Shown in pieces: positions 39,245 through 47,775 of a stretch of 64,000 nucleotides of DNA (position 1 is its first letter; each line of letters starts with the position of its first letter). A program made the position numbers and the translations under genes. The notes below the pieces were generated by a model, which saw only the letters and a program-made list of their open reading frames with translations, had not been told where the DNA came from and did not search any database. Source of the stretch: JANYHH01 sp965249745 (GTDB taxonomy: Bacteria; Deinococcota; Deinococci; Deinococcales; JAAFIG01); NCBI GenBank assembly GCA_965249745.1, contig OZ252252.1, positions 1,302,001-1,366,000 on the forward strand, written 5' to 3'.

Positions 39245-40239
39245 TCGCGCACCTCGTCCAGGGCAACTGCGCGTCCAGTGCGCAGCGATTGACGGGCCGC
39301 CAGGGCGATTCGTAAGGCCTCGAGCGCGTCTTCGGGGGTGACAAGAAAATCCGAGTTCGTCTCCAGGGCGTGCTTCACGTGACGGAGTTGCGTCTCGTAC
39401 GGGTCTTCGGTCTGCACGCCGAGCGGTAAGCCGACGGCGCTGGCGGCTGCGGCTGGTTGCTCGAGGAAAGATTGCATCGGGGCGCTCGCGTCGGAGTGCC
39501 ATTCAATCAGGCCGTCGGTCCCCGCGATATCGAAGGCGGTGCGAAACACACCTGGTGGGTACGCCCAGCCGCCCTCGACTAGGGCTATCGCGCCGGACGT
39601 GAACCGCAACGTCACCAGTGCGTAATCGCCGGGAGCCTCCGGCCACGCCGCTCGAGCTGACCGGGCGTAAACGCGGCTGACACCGCCGCCGAGCCAGCGG
39701 GCGTAATCAAAGTCGTGAATCATCAGATCCGTGACCATGCCGCCCGATTGGGCTTCGTCCAAGAACCAATGATCCTTTGGCACTCGAGGCTGATACGCGG
39801 CCCGTTTCAGGCGCAAGACCCCGAGCGCCCCGACCTGACCCCTGGTCACGGCTTCTCTGGCGGCGCGGTACTGCGGGAAGAAGCGAACCACGTGGGCAAT
39901 AAACAGCCGCACCTCGGCACGTTGGCAAAGCTCGATCATGGCGGCGGCATCGCGCAGGGTTAGGCTGATCGGCTTCTCGCAGACCACGTGCTTACCCGCC
40001 CCGGCGGCCAGCCGCGTGTACTCGAGGTGCGAATCGGTCGGCGTGCAGATGTCCAACAGGTCAATCTCCTGGAGGAGTGGTGCGATCTTTGGAAAGACCG
40101 TGCCGCCAACGGTCTTAGCGAGCCTGACAGCCTCCTCGAGACGACTCGAGTGAATGCCGACGACTTCCGCCCCGAGGCGTTTCCAGGCGGTCGCGTGAAC
40201 CGTTCCCATTGCGCCCGCTCCGACCATGCCAATCCGCAC
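39241..40239 (-). CDS. Gfo/Idh/MocA-family oxidoreductase
   Basis: The protein has 332 residues from GTG 40239, chosen because GGAGGT lies directly upstream and the Rossmann motif VRIGMVGAGAMGTVHATAW begins at once; upstream in-frame codons have no coding character. VVCEKPISLTLRDAAAMI and the catalytic LDEAQSGGMVTDLMIHDFDYARWLGGG follow. It is the first gene of a two-gene operon with the similar oxidoreductase. Pairs of such enzymes are common in cyclitol or rare-sugar catabolism; the substrate is unknown. Confidence 0.9.
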   Translation of the reverse strand: MRIGMVGAGAMGTVHATAWKRLGAEVVGIHSSRLEEAVRLAKTVGGTVFPKIAPLLQEIDLLDICTPTDSHLEYTRLAAGAGKHVVCEKPISLTLRDAAAMIELCQRAEVRLFIAHVVRFFPQYRAAREAVTRGQVGALGVLRLKRAAYQPRVPKDHWFLDEAQSGGMVTDLMIHDFDYARWLGGGVSRVYARSARAAWPEAPGDYALVTLRFTSGAIALVEGGWAYPPGVFRTAFDIAGTDGLIEWHSDASAPMQSFLEQPAAAASAVGLPLGVQTEDPYETQLRHVKHALETNSDFLVTPEDALEALRIALAARQSLRTGRAVALDEVRE

Positions 40240-40626
40240 CTGACCTCCGCTAACGTTTGAACTGATCGTCAGCTTATGGTGAAGCTTCAGACCATGCAAG
40301 TTCAAACTTCGACCCGAATCTGGCTGTTCCGGTTTCCAACTCGGCATCATCTGAATTGTGCCTACTGATAAAGGCACGCTTCGGCTAGCCTACGTTTGCG
40401 TCACAGACGCATTCTATTGCCTCAAAACGGTAAGCTGACCATGCCGAACTCAGTAAGAGCAAACTGAACGCGCTCGTCGGCAAGCTGATGGACTAGGGTT
40501 GGTTAGACGAAGGGAGCGGCTCGGCTCGAGCGCGGTGCGCTTTAGCAATCTCTCGAATGCAGTTTTGGCGATTCCACTTTGTAGAAGGCAAACGTATTGT
40601 GTTAAACGTCGTGAATGGCTGTACCG
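40240..40626. other. Gene-free region carrying a dispersed repeat
   Basis: Apart from the repeat copy at 40362-40456 nothing is recognisable; open frames here are short and without motifs. Confidence 0.5.
40362..40456 (-). repeat. ~95-bp dispersed repeat, copy 6
   Basis: Complete copy in inverted orientation: CTACTGATAAAGGCACGC at the left, TGCGTCACAGACGCA in the middle, ATGCCGAACTCAGTAAG at the right. Very close to copies 5 and 7. Confidence 0.9.
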
Positions 40627-41076
40627 TCAGGCGATGCTAGCCATGACCAGCAGCACGAAGGCGGCAATAATGATTCCTACTCGAGCATAATGAAAGCCAT
40701 TCCAACGACTGACCTGCTCTCGCCAATCATCGGGGACGCCCGTAGATGACCAACGAGCGACCCTCGAGTTAATTGGGACGAGCAGGGTCACCGACATCAC
40801 GACGCTGACCATGAGCAAGGCGACGGCCGCGACGACCGTGATCGCTTGCGGACGACCCCACGTTTGGGCCGCCCACCAAATCCCAAGTAAGACTGATCCG
40901 ATATACCAGAACGGCATCAACCGCCCGAGCACCCTAGCTCCGTCACTGCGGGCTGCGATGGCTGCATTATCCGGAAGGCGATCAAAAATTGGTTCGATGA
41001 AGGCAGCCACTGAGAATTCCACACCGACCATCAATCCAACGAGGACAACCGTCGCAACCATCAACAATTCCGGCAT
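40627..41076 (-). CDS. DUF1772 (anthrone oxygenase-like) membrane protein
   Basis: The protein has 149 residues with four transmembrane helices (about 4-25, 50-72, 78-98, 125-147). The segment LLVPINSRVARWSS then DDWREQVSRWNGFHYARVGIIIAAF is the typical DUF1772 core (N-x-x-V/I ... W-x-x-x-H-x-x-R). Some members act as anthrone oxygenases or multidrug-associated proteins. ATG 41076 with AAAGGAGA upstream. Divergent from the TetR gene with a shared control region, so probably its target. Confidence 0.82.
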   Translation of the reverse strand: MPELLMVATVVLVGLMVGVEFSVAAFIEPIFDRLPDNAAIAARSDGARVLGRLMPFWYIGSVLLGIWWAAQTWGRPQAITVVAAVALLMVSVVMSVTLLVPINSRVARWSSTGVPDDWREQVSRWNGFHYARVGIIIAAFVLLVMASIA

Positions 41077-41102
41077 AGTTTTTCTCCTTTCAAGCTCTAG
41101 CG

Positions 41103-41159
41103 ATGCTAGATAATCGTTCAATGCTAATCTTAACTATGCTCGAATGTCAAGCAGTGCTA
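41103..41159. promoter_or_regulatory. Candidate TetR operator: four ATGCTA-like repeats
   Basis: ATGCTA at 41103 and 41121, ATGCTC at 41136 and GTGCTA at 41154, spaced 18, 15 and 18 bases, in the 93-base gap between divergent DUF1772 and tetR genes. The last one overlaps the tetR -10 hexamer, and TTGACA for the leftward gene lies between the last two. Expected for an autoregulating repressor. Confidence 0.5.
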
Positions 41160-41163
41160 GCCT
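41158..41163 (+). promoter_or_regulatory. -10 hexamer TAGCCT, tetR-type gene
   Basis: TAGCCT, CGTTTT, ATG 41170. Confidence 0.55.
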
Positions 41164-41169
41164 CGTTTT

Positions 41170-41748
41170 ATGCCTGCTCATGAACGCAAGGCGCGTGCGC
41201 GCGCCGAACGCCACCAGATGATCGTTTCAGCAGCCCGTGAACTCGCTGAGAAGGAGGGCTGGGACGCCGTCACGACACGAAATCTGGCTGATCGCATCGA
41301 GTATAGCCAGCCGGTGCTATACGGGCATTTTCGTGGGAAGGATGAAATCGTTGGCGCTGTTGCACTTGAAGGCTTCGCCGAACTGACGGCGGCGCTTCGG
41401 CATGCCCTACCCAGTGGGCTGACAGGGCGGGCGGCGGTAGAAGCGCTGGTCAATACCTATGTTACTTTTGCGATGAGTCATTCCGCCGTCTACGACGCCA
41501 TGTTCAATCTTCATAACGGACTCTCGTTTGCGAACACGGACACACCAGCAACACTCCGCGAGGGGTTCACGATTTTGATGGACACACTGCGCGAAGTCGC
41601 CCGTACAACCGATCCAGAGGTGTTCACTGAAATTTGTTGGGCGGCGCTGCACGGTTTAGTTGCCCTGACCCGTGCCGGTCGGGTGTTGCCAGGAGGAATG
41701 GATCAGCGGCTCGAGGCGATAGTCAATCTGTTCGTCGGCGCGGAGTGA
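41170..41748 (+). CDS. TetR-family transcriptional regulator
   Basis: The protein has 192 residues. N-terminal TetR helix-turn-helix: RHQMIVSAARELAEKEGWDAVTTRNLADRIEYSQPVLYGHFRGKDEIVGAVA. The C-terminal ligand domain contains LMDTLREVARTTDPEVFTEICWAALHGLVALTRAGRV (WHG-type/TetR_C_13-like). It most likely represses the divergent DUF1772 gene and itself; ligand unknown. Confidence 0.93.
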   Translation: MPAHERKARARAERHQMIVSAARELAEKEGWDAVTTRNLADRIEYSQPVLYGHFRGKDEIVGAVALEGFAELTAALRHALPSGLTGRAAVEALVNTYVTFAMSHSAVYDAMFNLHNGLSFANTDTPATLREGFTILMDTLREVARTTDPEVFTEICWAALHGLVALTRAGRVLPGGMDQRLEAIVNLFVGAE

Positions 41749-42190
41749 CATCCAAGTGTTCTGTCGCCAGACCATTCGATGTGGATTAAGCAGCTCACTC
41801 TCGAGGAACAAGGTTCAATCCGCTGGGTTCACAATCCATGCTACTGCTTTAAGAGTCGTGCTCGGTGGTGGTACGCACAGATCGGACCGTTGCTCGCCTC
41901 CAGTCTTCGGCAATTCGCAGTTTTCAACTCGAGCCTTACGAATTGATCTAACAGGTCTGGGTGAAGCGACCGGTATTCACGGTGCGGCGGCGTTGCTTCA
42001 TAGCTTCAAGCAGACTGCGACTGATTGAGTCGCTTCCGAAGACATTCCTCAAGGTTTGCCTCGCTTTTCGAGGCTCGAGTCGAGAACACCTTCACGGTAA
42101 CAGCGTCCGATCCCGAGTTTCTGAGCTTGCCCTGATATGGTTAAAAATCCGTCGGCTCGAGTTCTGCCAGAATCGGGTCAAAGTTTGATC
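41749..42190. other. Gene-free region before the sugar transporter operon
   Basis: About 440 bases with several CTCGAG sites and only short frames lacking motifs or start signals. It could be a decayed gene; I see no recognisable remnant. Confidence 0.5.
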
Positions 42191-42245
42191 TTGCGCGGTC
42201 AATATCGCTGGGACTACACTTGACAGGTCAATAAATGGTCAGATC
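42191..42245 (+). promoter_or_regulatory. Promoter and candidate operator of the sugar ABC operon
   Basis: TTGCGC (42191-42196), 18-bp spacer, TACACT (42215-42220). GGTCAATA is repeated at 42197-42204 and 42226-42233, with GGTCAG at 42237, bracketing the -10, a plausible repressor site. AGGAGG precedes ATG 42261. Confidence 0.45.
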
Positions 42246-42260
42246 GCAGGAGGTAGGAGT

Positions 42261-43520
42261 ATGCGAAAATCCGCCGCTGTCCTCGTCAGTCTTTCCTTGG
42301 GTGTCGCCGCGCTGAGCCTGGCTTACGGGCAAGCCAAGACCAAGATCACGATCGAATCCTGGCGCAACGACGACCTGAAAATCTGGAACGAAAAGATCAT
42401 CCCAGCCTTCAGTAAGAAATACCCGAACATCGAAGTTGTGTTTGCTCCGAGCGCCCCGACTGAATACAACGCCGCTCTAGACGCGAAACTTCAGGCCGGC
42501 TCGGGTGGCGACCTGATTACCTGCCGTCCCTTCGATCAGTCGCTCGGGCTATTCCAGAAGAGTCAACTGGATGACCTCTCGAGTCTGAAGGGAATGGCCA
42601 ATTTCAGCGATGTCGCCAAGAGTGCCTGGCAGACAGACGACGGCAAAAGCACCTTCTGTGTGCCAATCGCTAGCGTCATTCACGGCTTTATCTACAACAA
42701 AAAGATCTTCAATGAACTCAAGCTCAGTGTCCCAAAAACCGAAGCTGACTTTTACAAGCTGCTCGAGACTGTGAAAAAGAATGCGAAGTACACGCCGCTG
42801 GTGATGGGCACCAAGGATCAGTGGGAATCGGCCACGATGGGTTACCAGAACATCGGACCGAATTACTGGGGCGGCGAAAAGGGGCGGAAGGCCCTGATCG
42901 CGGGAACCGCCAAGTACAACGCTGGGGGTTTCCTGAAGGCCTTTGAAGCCCTCTCAAAATGGAAGCCGTACCTGCCCAAGGGCTATCAGTCGCTGGCCTA
43001 CCCGGACGCGCAGAACCTGTTCAGCCTCGGGAAGGGAGCCATTTACCCGGCTGGCTCGTGGGATATCAGCACCTTCCGTGCCGCCAAGATGGAGATTGGA
43101 GCCTTCAAGCCGCCGCTGCCCGCTGGTGTCAGCCGTTGCCAGATCAGCGATCACACCGACATCGCAATGGGTTTGAACGCCGCCAGCCCGAACAAGGAAG
43201 CCGCCAAGAGCTTTTTGGAGTGGATGACCACGGATGAGTTCGCCAGCATTTACTCCAACGCGCTACCGGGTTTTTTCAGCCTGAACGCCAAGGCGAAGGT
43301 CAAGCTCTCCGATCCGGTGGCGCAGGAATTCGTCTCGTGGCGCAGCAGTTGTGACAGCACGATTCGTAGCGCCTACCAAATCCTGTCACGCGGCAACCCC
43401 AGCAACGAGAACGACCTCTGGGGAGCCTCGGCGGCCGTCTTGAACGGAACCAAGACTCCGGCGCAGGCGGCAGGCGACGTGCAGAAGGATTTGGAGAGCT
43501 GGTACAAGCCCGGCAAGTAA
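42261..43520 (+). CDS. Sugar ABC transporter substrate-binding protein
   Basis: The protein has 419 residues. Signal peptide MRKSAAVLVSLSLGVAALSLAYGQA, then a family-1 extracellular solute-binding protein (ITIESWRNDDLKIWNEKIIPAFSKKYPNIEVVFAPSAPTEYNAALDAKLQAGSGGDLITC; later YPAGSWDISTFRAAKMEIGAF and AAKSFLEWMTTDEFASIYSNALPGFFS). The sugar is not deducible. It has no lipobox Cys, so it is a soluble periplasmic-type protein, as is common in Deinococcus. Two permease genes follow; no ATPase gene is nearby, so a shared ATPase is presumed. Confidence 0.93.
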   Translation: MRKSAAVLVSLSLGVAALSLAYGQAKTKITIESWRNDDLKIWNEKIIPAFSKKYPNIEVVFAPSAPTEYNAALDAKLQAGSGGDLITCRPFDQSLGLFQKSQLDDLSSLKGMANFSDVAKSAWQTDDGKSTFCVPIASVIHGFIYNKKIFNELKLSVPKTEADFYKLLETVKKNAKYTPLVMGTKDQWESATMGYQNIGPNYWGGEKGRKALIAGTAKYNAGGFLKAFEALSKWKPYLPKGYQSLAYPDAQNLFSLGKGAIYPAGSWDISTFRAAKMEIGAFKPPLPAGVSRCQISDHTDIAMGLNAASPNKEAAKSFLEWMTTDEFASIYSNALPGFFSLNAKAKVKLSDPVAQEFVSWRSSCDSTIRSAYQILSRGNPSNENDLWGASAAVLNGTKTPAQAAGDVQKDLESWYKPGK

Positions 43521-43534
43521 ATTTGCCCCGTAAC

Positions 43535-43571
43535 GATGGGTGGTGATGCAGAATCTGCGCCGCCACCCATC
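43535..43571 (+). terminator. Stem-loop between binding-protein and permease genes
   Basis: GATGGGTGG (43535-43543) pairs perfectly with CCACCCATC (43563-43571); ACCTTTTCT follows. It probably lowers transcription of the permeases relative to the binding protein. Confidence 0.65.
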
Positions 43572-43799
43572 ACCTTTTCTCGAGGGGCTGCCCCGTGGAA
43601 AACAGTGGACTTCTTGCACAAGTCGAACGCTTCAACCGCCTCCAGGCGCTCAAATCGGGTGAAGTGTGTTCCAGCCTCGTGAACAAGGCCACCTCGAGAT
43701 CCCAGCCCCCTCGAGCCAGCCTCATAGAGCCTGACAGACGATATCGCTCGAGGATCTACTCGATACTGGGTGACTCAGCATGATTGGGGATTTCGCACG
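43572..43799. other. Spacer within the ABC operon
   Basis: There are 228 bases between the stem-loop and the first permease without a recognisable gene; four CTCGAG sites lie close together (43580-43755). Confidence 0.5.
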
Positions 43800-44699
43800 A
43801 TGAACGCCAGAAAACGGTTCCCCACGCACATCGTCGTCTTGCTCGCGCCCGCCGTGCTGATCTATACGGCCTTCATGATTTACCCACTGCTGGATTCGTT
43901 GCGGCTCTCCTTGTTCAATCAAGGCATTGACTTCAAGGAGCACTTTGTCGGGCTGGACAATTACCGGAAGCTCCTGACCGACGATCACTTCGCGCCGCAA
44001 CTCTGGAACGCAATTCGCAATAACCTGATCTTTTTTGCGATTCACATGCTTGTCCAGAACCCGGTCGGGTTGTTGCTGGCGGTGCTGCTGGCCACGCGAA
44101 TACGTGGCAGTGCCGTGTATCGCACGCTGATTTTCGTGCCGACAATCCTGTCGGTGGTGCTGGTCGGTTTTTCTTGGCGCATGATGCTCTCCCCGGTCTG
44201 GGGGATCGCCGACCGCCTTCCTGGTTTGAACCTGATGAATCTCGGTCTCGAGGCGAGCGCCTTACCGAGCGTCTCGCTGATTTCGGTTTGGCAGAACGTC
44301 GGCATTCCGATGATGCTCTTTTTGGCGGTGCTGATTAGCATTCCGGGTGAGCTTGTAGAGGCGGCTCGAGTGGACGGGGCGAACCCGTGGACGGTTTTCT
44401 GGCGAATTCAGTTTCCACTGATCCTGCCGACGGTCGGTATTGTCGGGGTCCTGACCTTCGTCGGGAACTTCAACGCTTTCGATCTGGTGTACGCCTCACA
44501 GGGGGCGCTGGCCGGACCAGATTTTCACACCGACTTACTCGGAACGCTCTTTTACCGCACTTTCTTTGGCTTCCAGTTGCAGCGCGGCGACCCGTACCTG
44601 GGATCGGCGGTGGCGGGCGTGATGCTGCTGATTATTCTAAGCGGCGTGCTGGTTTACCTGTTCGCCTGGCAGCGCCGCCTGCAACGGATCGAACTGTGA
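43800..44699 (+). CDS. Sugar ABC transporter permease (MalF type)
   Basis: The protein has 299 residues with six transmembrane helices. The cytoplasmic EAA loop is LVEAARVDGANPWTVFWRIQFPLILPT, which contacts the ATPase. N-terminal helix THIVVLLAPAVLIYTAFMIYPLLDSLRLSLFN. I chose ATG 43800; an in-frame GTG at 43770 is possible. Its stop overlaps the GTG of the second permease. Confidence 0.93.
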   Translation: MNARKRFPTHIVVLLAPAVLIYTAFMIYPLLDSLRLSLFNQGIDFKEHFVGLDNYRKLLTDDHFAPQLWNAIRNNLIFFAIHMLVQNPVGLLLAVLLATRIRGSAVYRTLIFVPTILSVVLVGFSWRMMLSPVWGIADRLPGLNLMNLGLEASALPSVSLISVWQNVGIPMMLFLAVLISIPGELVEAARVDGANPWTVFWRIQFPLILPTVGIVGVLTFVGNFNAFDLVYASQGALAGPDFHTDLLGTLFYRTFFGFQLQRGDPYLGSAVAGVMLLIILSGVLVYLFAWQRRLQRIEL

Positions 44700-45565
44700 C
44701 GCCCGCCGTGCCAGTCCGCCCAACCCGCCGCTCGAGACCGCTGTACGGCTATCTGGAACACGGCGCGATTCACCTGGCATTGGCGTCGTACACACTGATC
44801 GCGCTGTTCCCAACGCTGCTCGTGGTGATGAACTCGTTCAAAGCCAGAAATGCCATCTTCGAGTCACCGTACGCCTTTCCAAGCCTCAGCACCTTTGACG
44901 CCGTCGGGTACACTACGGTCTTCACCGGCTCGAGGTTCGACCTGTATTTTCTCAACAGTTTGATTGTCACGCTCGTGTCCTTGCTGATCATCCTCAGCGT
45001 CTCGAGCATGGCTGCCTTCGCGCTGTCCGAGTATCAGTTCAGGGGCAATGCGTGGCTGGGGTTGTACCTGGCAGTGGGAATCATGGTTCCCATCAGGCTA
45101 GGCACGGTCAGTTTGCTAAAGATCATGGTCGCGTTGAAACTGGCCAACACCTTGCCCGCCTTGATCCTGATTTACTCGGCCGCCGGAATTCCACTCGCGG
45201 TTTTCGTGCTGACCCAGTTCTTTCAAACCGTTCCACGAGAATTGAAGGATGCCGCCCGCATGGACGGAGCCAGCGAGTACCGCGTTTTCGGGTTCTGCCT
45301 GCCACTCGTCCGACCCGCCCTGGGGACGGTCGCCATTTTCAATATGATCCCGATCTGGAACGACCTGTGGTTCCCGTTGATCGTGGCCAGTAACGAAAGA
45401 ACCAAGACGGTCATCCTCGGGGCGCAACAGTTTCTGGGGCAGTACCTGAACGACTGGAACGCGGTGCTGGCCGCGCTCAGCCTAGCTGCCCTCCCAGCGA
45501 TCCTGCTCTACCTGGTCTTCTCAAAACAATTGATTCGTGGGTTGACGCAAGGCGCGGTGAAATAA
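44696..45565 (+). CDS. Sugar ABC transporter permease (MalG type)
   Basis: The protein has 289 residues, GTG start overlapping the previous stop (GTGA). Six helices; EAA loop ELKDAARMDGASEYRVFGFCLPLVRPAL; typical TVILGAQQFLGQYLNDWNAVLAALSLAALPAILLYLVFSKQLIRGLTQGAVK end. It forms the heterodimeric channel with the MalF-type partner. Confidence 0.93.
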   Translation: MTPAVPVRPTRRSRPLYGYLEHGAIHLALASYTLIALFPTLLVVMNSFKARNAIFESPYAFPSLSTFDAVGYTTVFTGSRFDLYFLNSLIVTLVSLLIILSVSSMAAFALSEYQFRGNAWLGLYLAVGIMVPIRLGTVSLLKIMVALKLANTLPALILIYSAAGIPLAVFVLTQFFQTVPRELKDAARMDGASEYRVFGFCLPLVRPALGTVAIFNMIPIWNDLWFPLIVASNERTKTVILGAQQFLGQYLNDWNAVLAALSLAALPAILLYLVFSKQLIRGLTQGAVK

Positions 45566-45685
45566 ATTTTGTATCGGCTCAGTTTCCGTGTCCGGTACTC
45601 CTGGGCTGATGCTTAACTTTCAAAGCCATCCCTGACCACGCTCAAAAGACAATTCAAGATTTGCAGATTTACGGTGGCCTCGAGC

Positions 45686-45691
45686 TATAGT
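45686..45691 (+). promoter_or_regulatory. -10 hexamer TATAGT, thuA-like gene
   Basis: TATAGT, GAAGTC, ATG 45698; TTGCAG lies 19 bp upstream (45661-45666). Confidence 0.6.
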
Positions 45692-45697
45692 GAAGTC

Positions 45698-46408
45698 ATG
45701 ATTCGGGTCACCGTCTGGAATGAGAATCGTCACGAGCAGCAGAATCCGACCGTCGCCAAACTGTACCCGAATGGGATTCACGGAGCCATCGCTGAGGGCT
45801 TAGCGGGGCAGGATTTCACGGTTCGTACCGCCACGCTGGATCAACCAGAACATGGTCTGACTGAGGCGGTGCTGGCAGAAACCGATGTGCTGACCTGGTG
45901 GGGTCACCTGGCGCACGGCGATGTTTCGGACGAGATTGTCGAACGCGTCTGCGCCAGAGTCCTGGACGGAATGGGATTGATCGTGCTTCACAGCGGACAT
46001 TTCAGCAAGGTTTTTAAGAAACTGATGGGTACGAGCTGTGACCTGAAATGGCGCGAGGGCAACGACAAGGAGCGGTTATGGGTCGTATCGCCCGGTCATC
46101 CGATCGCGGCCGGTTTGGGTGAACACGTGACGCTGCCGCACGAGGAGATGTACGGCGAACCCTTCGACGTGCCCGTCCCCCAGGAACTGGTCTTCGTCTC
46201 GTGGTTCACCGGCGGCGAGGTTTTCCGGAGCGGTTGTTGTTACACGCGCGGCGCGGGTCGGATCTTCTACTTCCGGCCTGGTCACGAGACCTTCCCGACG
46301 TATTTCAATCAGGACGTGCGCCACGTCATCAGCAACGCCGTGCGCTGGGCCGCGCCGACACCCGGAGCCGTCAGGATTTTCGGTAATGCGCAGCCGCTCG
46401 AGGTGTAA
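45698..46408 (+). CDS. ThuA-like trehalose-utilisation protein
   Basis: The protein has 236 residues and a class I glutamine-amidotransferase-like fold: RVTVWNENRHEQQNPTVAKLYPNGIHGAIAEGL, VLTWWGHLAHGDVSDEIVERVCARVLDGMGLIVLHSGHFSKVFKKLMG, and ... CCYTRGAGRIFYFRPGHETFPTYFNQDVRHVISNAVRWA. ThuA proteins participate in oxidation of trehalose and related disaccharides in rhizobia, and are usually next to ABC sugar transporters and Gfo/Idh dehydrogenases. That is the case here and suggests one sugar-use cluster from 38.2 to 46.4 kb. The leaderless -10 fixes the start at 45698. Confidence 0.88.
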   Translation: MIRVTVWNENRHEQQNPTVAKLYPNGIHGAIAEGLAGQDFTVRTATLDQPEHGLTEAVLAETDVLTWWGHLAHGDVSDEIVERVCARVLDGMGLIVLHSGHFSKVFKKLMGTSCDLKWREGNDKERLWVVSPGHPIAAGLGEHVTLPHEEMYGEPFDVPVPQELVFVSWFTGGEVFRSGCCYTRGAGRIFYFRPGHETFPTYFNQDVRHVISNAVRWAAPTPGAVRIFGNAQPLEV

Positions 46409-46596
46409 ACTATGGATCTCAGCGTGGGGTCTTGTGGGAAAGCTGACGAATTGGCGACACTGGACCCGTCATAATGAGTTACTTTATAAAAGCACTCGTT
46501 TTGGGAGACGAGTGGCGAGCGGATGAGTCAAAGAACATTCATCAAATAAGTACCAGATCATTCTAAGGTGTGGCGGTAGCAAGGGAGACTTCACAA

Positions 46597-47094
46597 ATGC
46601 ACCTGACTCGAGTTCACTGGTTAGTCGTTCCACTAATGGCTGTTTTTGTGTCGTGCGCGCCAACGGCGCTTCGCAACTCGCCACAGTTCGTGCCAATGGT
46701 TCCGATTGGGCGATTTGAAAATAAGAAGCCCAGCAGCGTCGGCGGGTACGCCGAGATCACGCCGTTCTCGGATGGGAAGAGCCGGATCGTCGTGAAACTG
46801 GGGAATTTGCCGCCCGACACGGTGCGGGCTGGCAGCATTGTCTACGGAAATTGCGACAAGTACACCAATACGGCCCTCAGTAAGCTCGAGCCAGTGAAAT
46901 CTGACCGTGAAGGTGTGGGTATCTCGCAGAGTTCGGTGGACTCGGACAAGCTCTCTGCGACCACCAACACCAAAGCCTCCTTGGCCATTCTGTACTATCA
47001 GCGCGGTGAAACGGATAGCAATGGGATTGGCGATCCGATTACCTGTGGTGAATTTACCTATCGTCCCGGCGATGCTCCACTCCCTCAGAGGTGA
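46597..47094 (+). CDS. Putative lipoprotein at the head of the injection-system locus
   Basis: The protein has 165 residues from ATG 46597 (AGGGAG 9 nt upstream). Signal MHLTRVHWLVVPLMAVFVSCAP with a probable lipidation Cys near residue 20, then VGGYAEITPFSDGKSRIVVKLGNLPPDTVRAGSIVYGNCDKYTN, resembling CHRD-like or superoxide-dismutase-like beta sheets that bind outer layers; no firm family. Three bases separate its stop from the LysM gene, so it is co-transcribed with the contractile-system baseplate genes. It may anchor or regulate the particle; that is inference from position only. Confidence 0.7.
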   Translation: MHLTRVHWLVVPLMAVFVSCAPTALRNSPQFVPMVPIGRFENKKPSSVGGYAEITPFSDGKSRIVVKLGNLPPDTVRAGSIVYGNCDKYTNTALSKLEPVKSDREGVGISQSSVDSDKLSATTNTKASLAILYYQRGETDSNGIGDPITCGEFTYRPGDAPLPQR

Positions 47095-47097
47095 CGT

Positions 47098-47772
47098 ATG
47101 AGTTTGGCGAAAGCGTACATTCACAACGTGGACACGGGCGAGTTGCTCATGTGCATGTTTAACCCGAAGGAGTACACCTTCTCCAAATCAACCAACTGGA
47201 CGGGCGATAAGCCCGGTGCGCAGTCAGATGCACCGAGCCAGAATTACACGGGCGGTCAACCGACGACCTTGAAAATGCAATTGTTTTTCGATACCTATCA
47301 TTTGGCGCGCGACGGTCGCCCACCAGAAGATGTCCGCAAGAAAACCGAGAAAATCTGGGCGCTGATGTATTTGACTGAAGACAAAAAGCATCCTAAAACC
47401 CAGGCGAGTGCCCCGCCCAAGGTACGGTTTGGCTGGGGCAGTTTAGGAAGCTCCACCTGGACGTTCGATGCGTACATTGAAAGCATCTCGCAGCAGTTCA
47501 CCATGTTTATGCCGGATGGTTTACCGGTTCGGGCGGTTTTGGATGTCAGTTTCAAACAGCTCAAAGACGAACATCAACTGAAAGCTCAAAATCCGACCTC
47601 TGGCGGCCTCGGCGGCGAACGCGTCTGGACGGTTCAAGAGGGCGATTCTCTGGCGCGGATCGCTCACAAGGTTTTCGGGAATGGCACGCAATGGCGCAGT
47701 ATCGCGGAGGTCAACGGCCTGAATGAGGTCCGTGACCTAGAGGCGGGACAAGTCCTCATCATTCCGGTCTGA
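47098..47772 (+). CDS. eCIS LysM-domain tube-initiator/baseplate protein (Afp7-like)
   Basis: The protein has 224 residues. The N-terminal domain (LAKAYIHNVDTGELLMCMFNPKEYTFSKSTNWTGDKPGAQSDAPSQ ... TLKMQLFFDTYH) is the CIS_tube fold of extracellular contractile injection systems. The C-terminal 55 residues are a LysM module (RVWTVQEGDSLARIAHKVFGNGTQWRSIAEVNGLNEVRDLEAGQVLIIPV). In Afp/PVC particles the equivalent protein joins the inner tube to the spike. The spike gene follows after three bases. Confidence 0.9.
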   Translation: MSLAKAYIHNVDTGELLMCMFNPKEYTFSKSTNWTGDKPGAQSDAPSQNYTGGQPTTLKMQLFFDTYHLARDGRPPEDVRKKTEKIWALMYLTEDKKHPKTQASAPPKVRFGWGSLGSSTWTFDAYIESISQQFTMFMPDGLPVRAVLDVSFKQLKDEHQLKAQNPTSGGLGGERVWTVQEGDSLARIAHKVFGNGTQWRSIAEVNGLNEVRDLEAGQVLIIPV

Positions 47773-47775
47773 GAC

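Noticed and set aside
41756..42188. Two short frames in the gap before the sugar transporter
   Set aside because: No motif or start signal; treated as non-coding.
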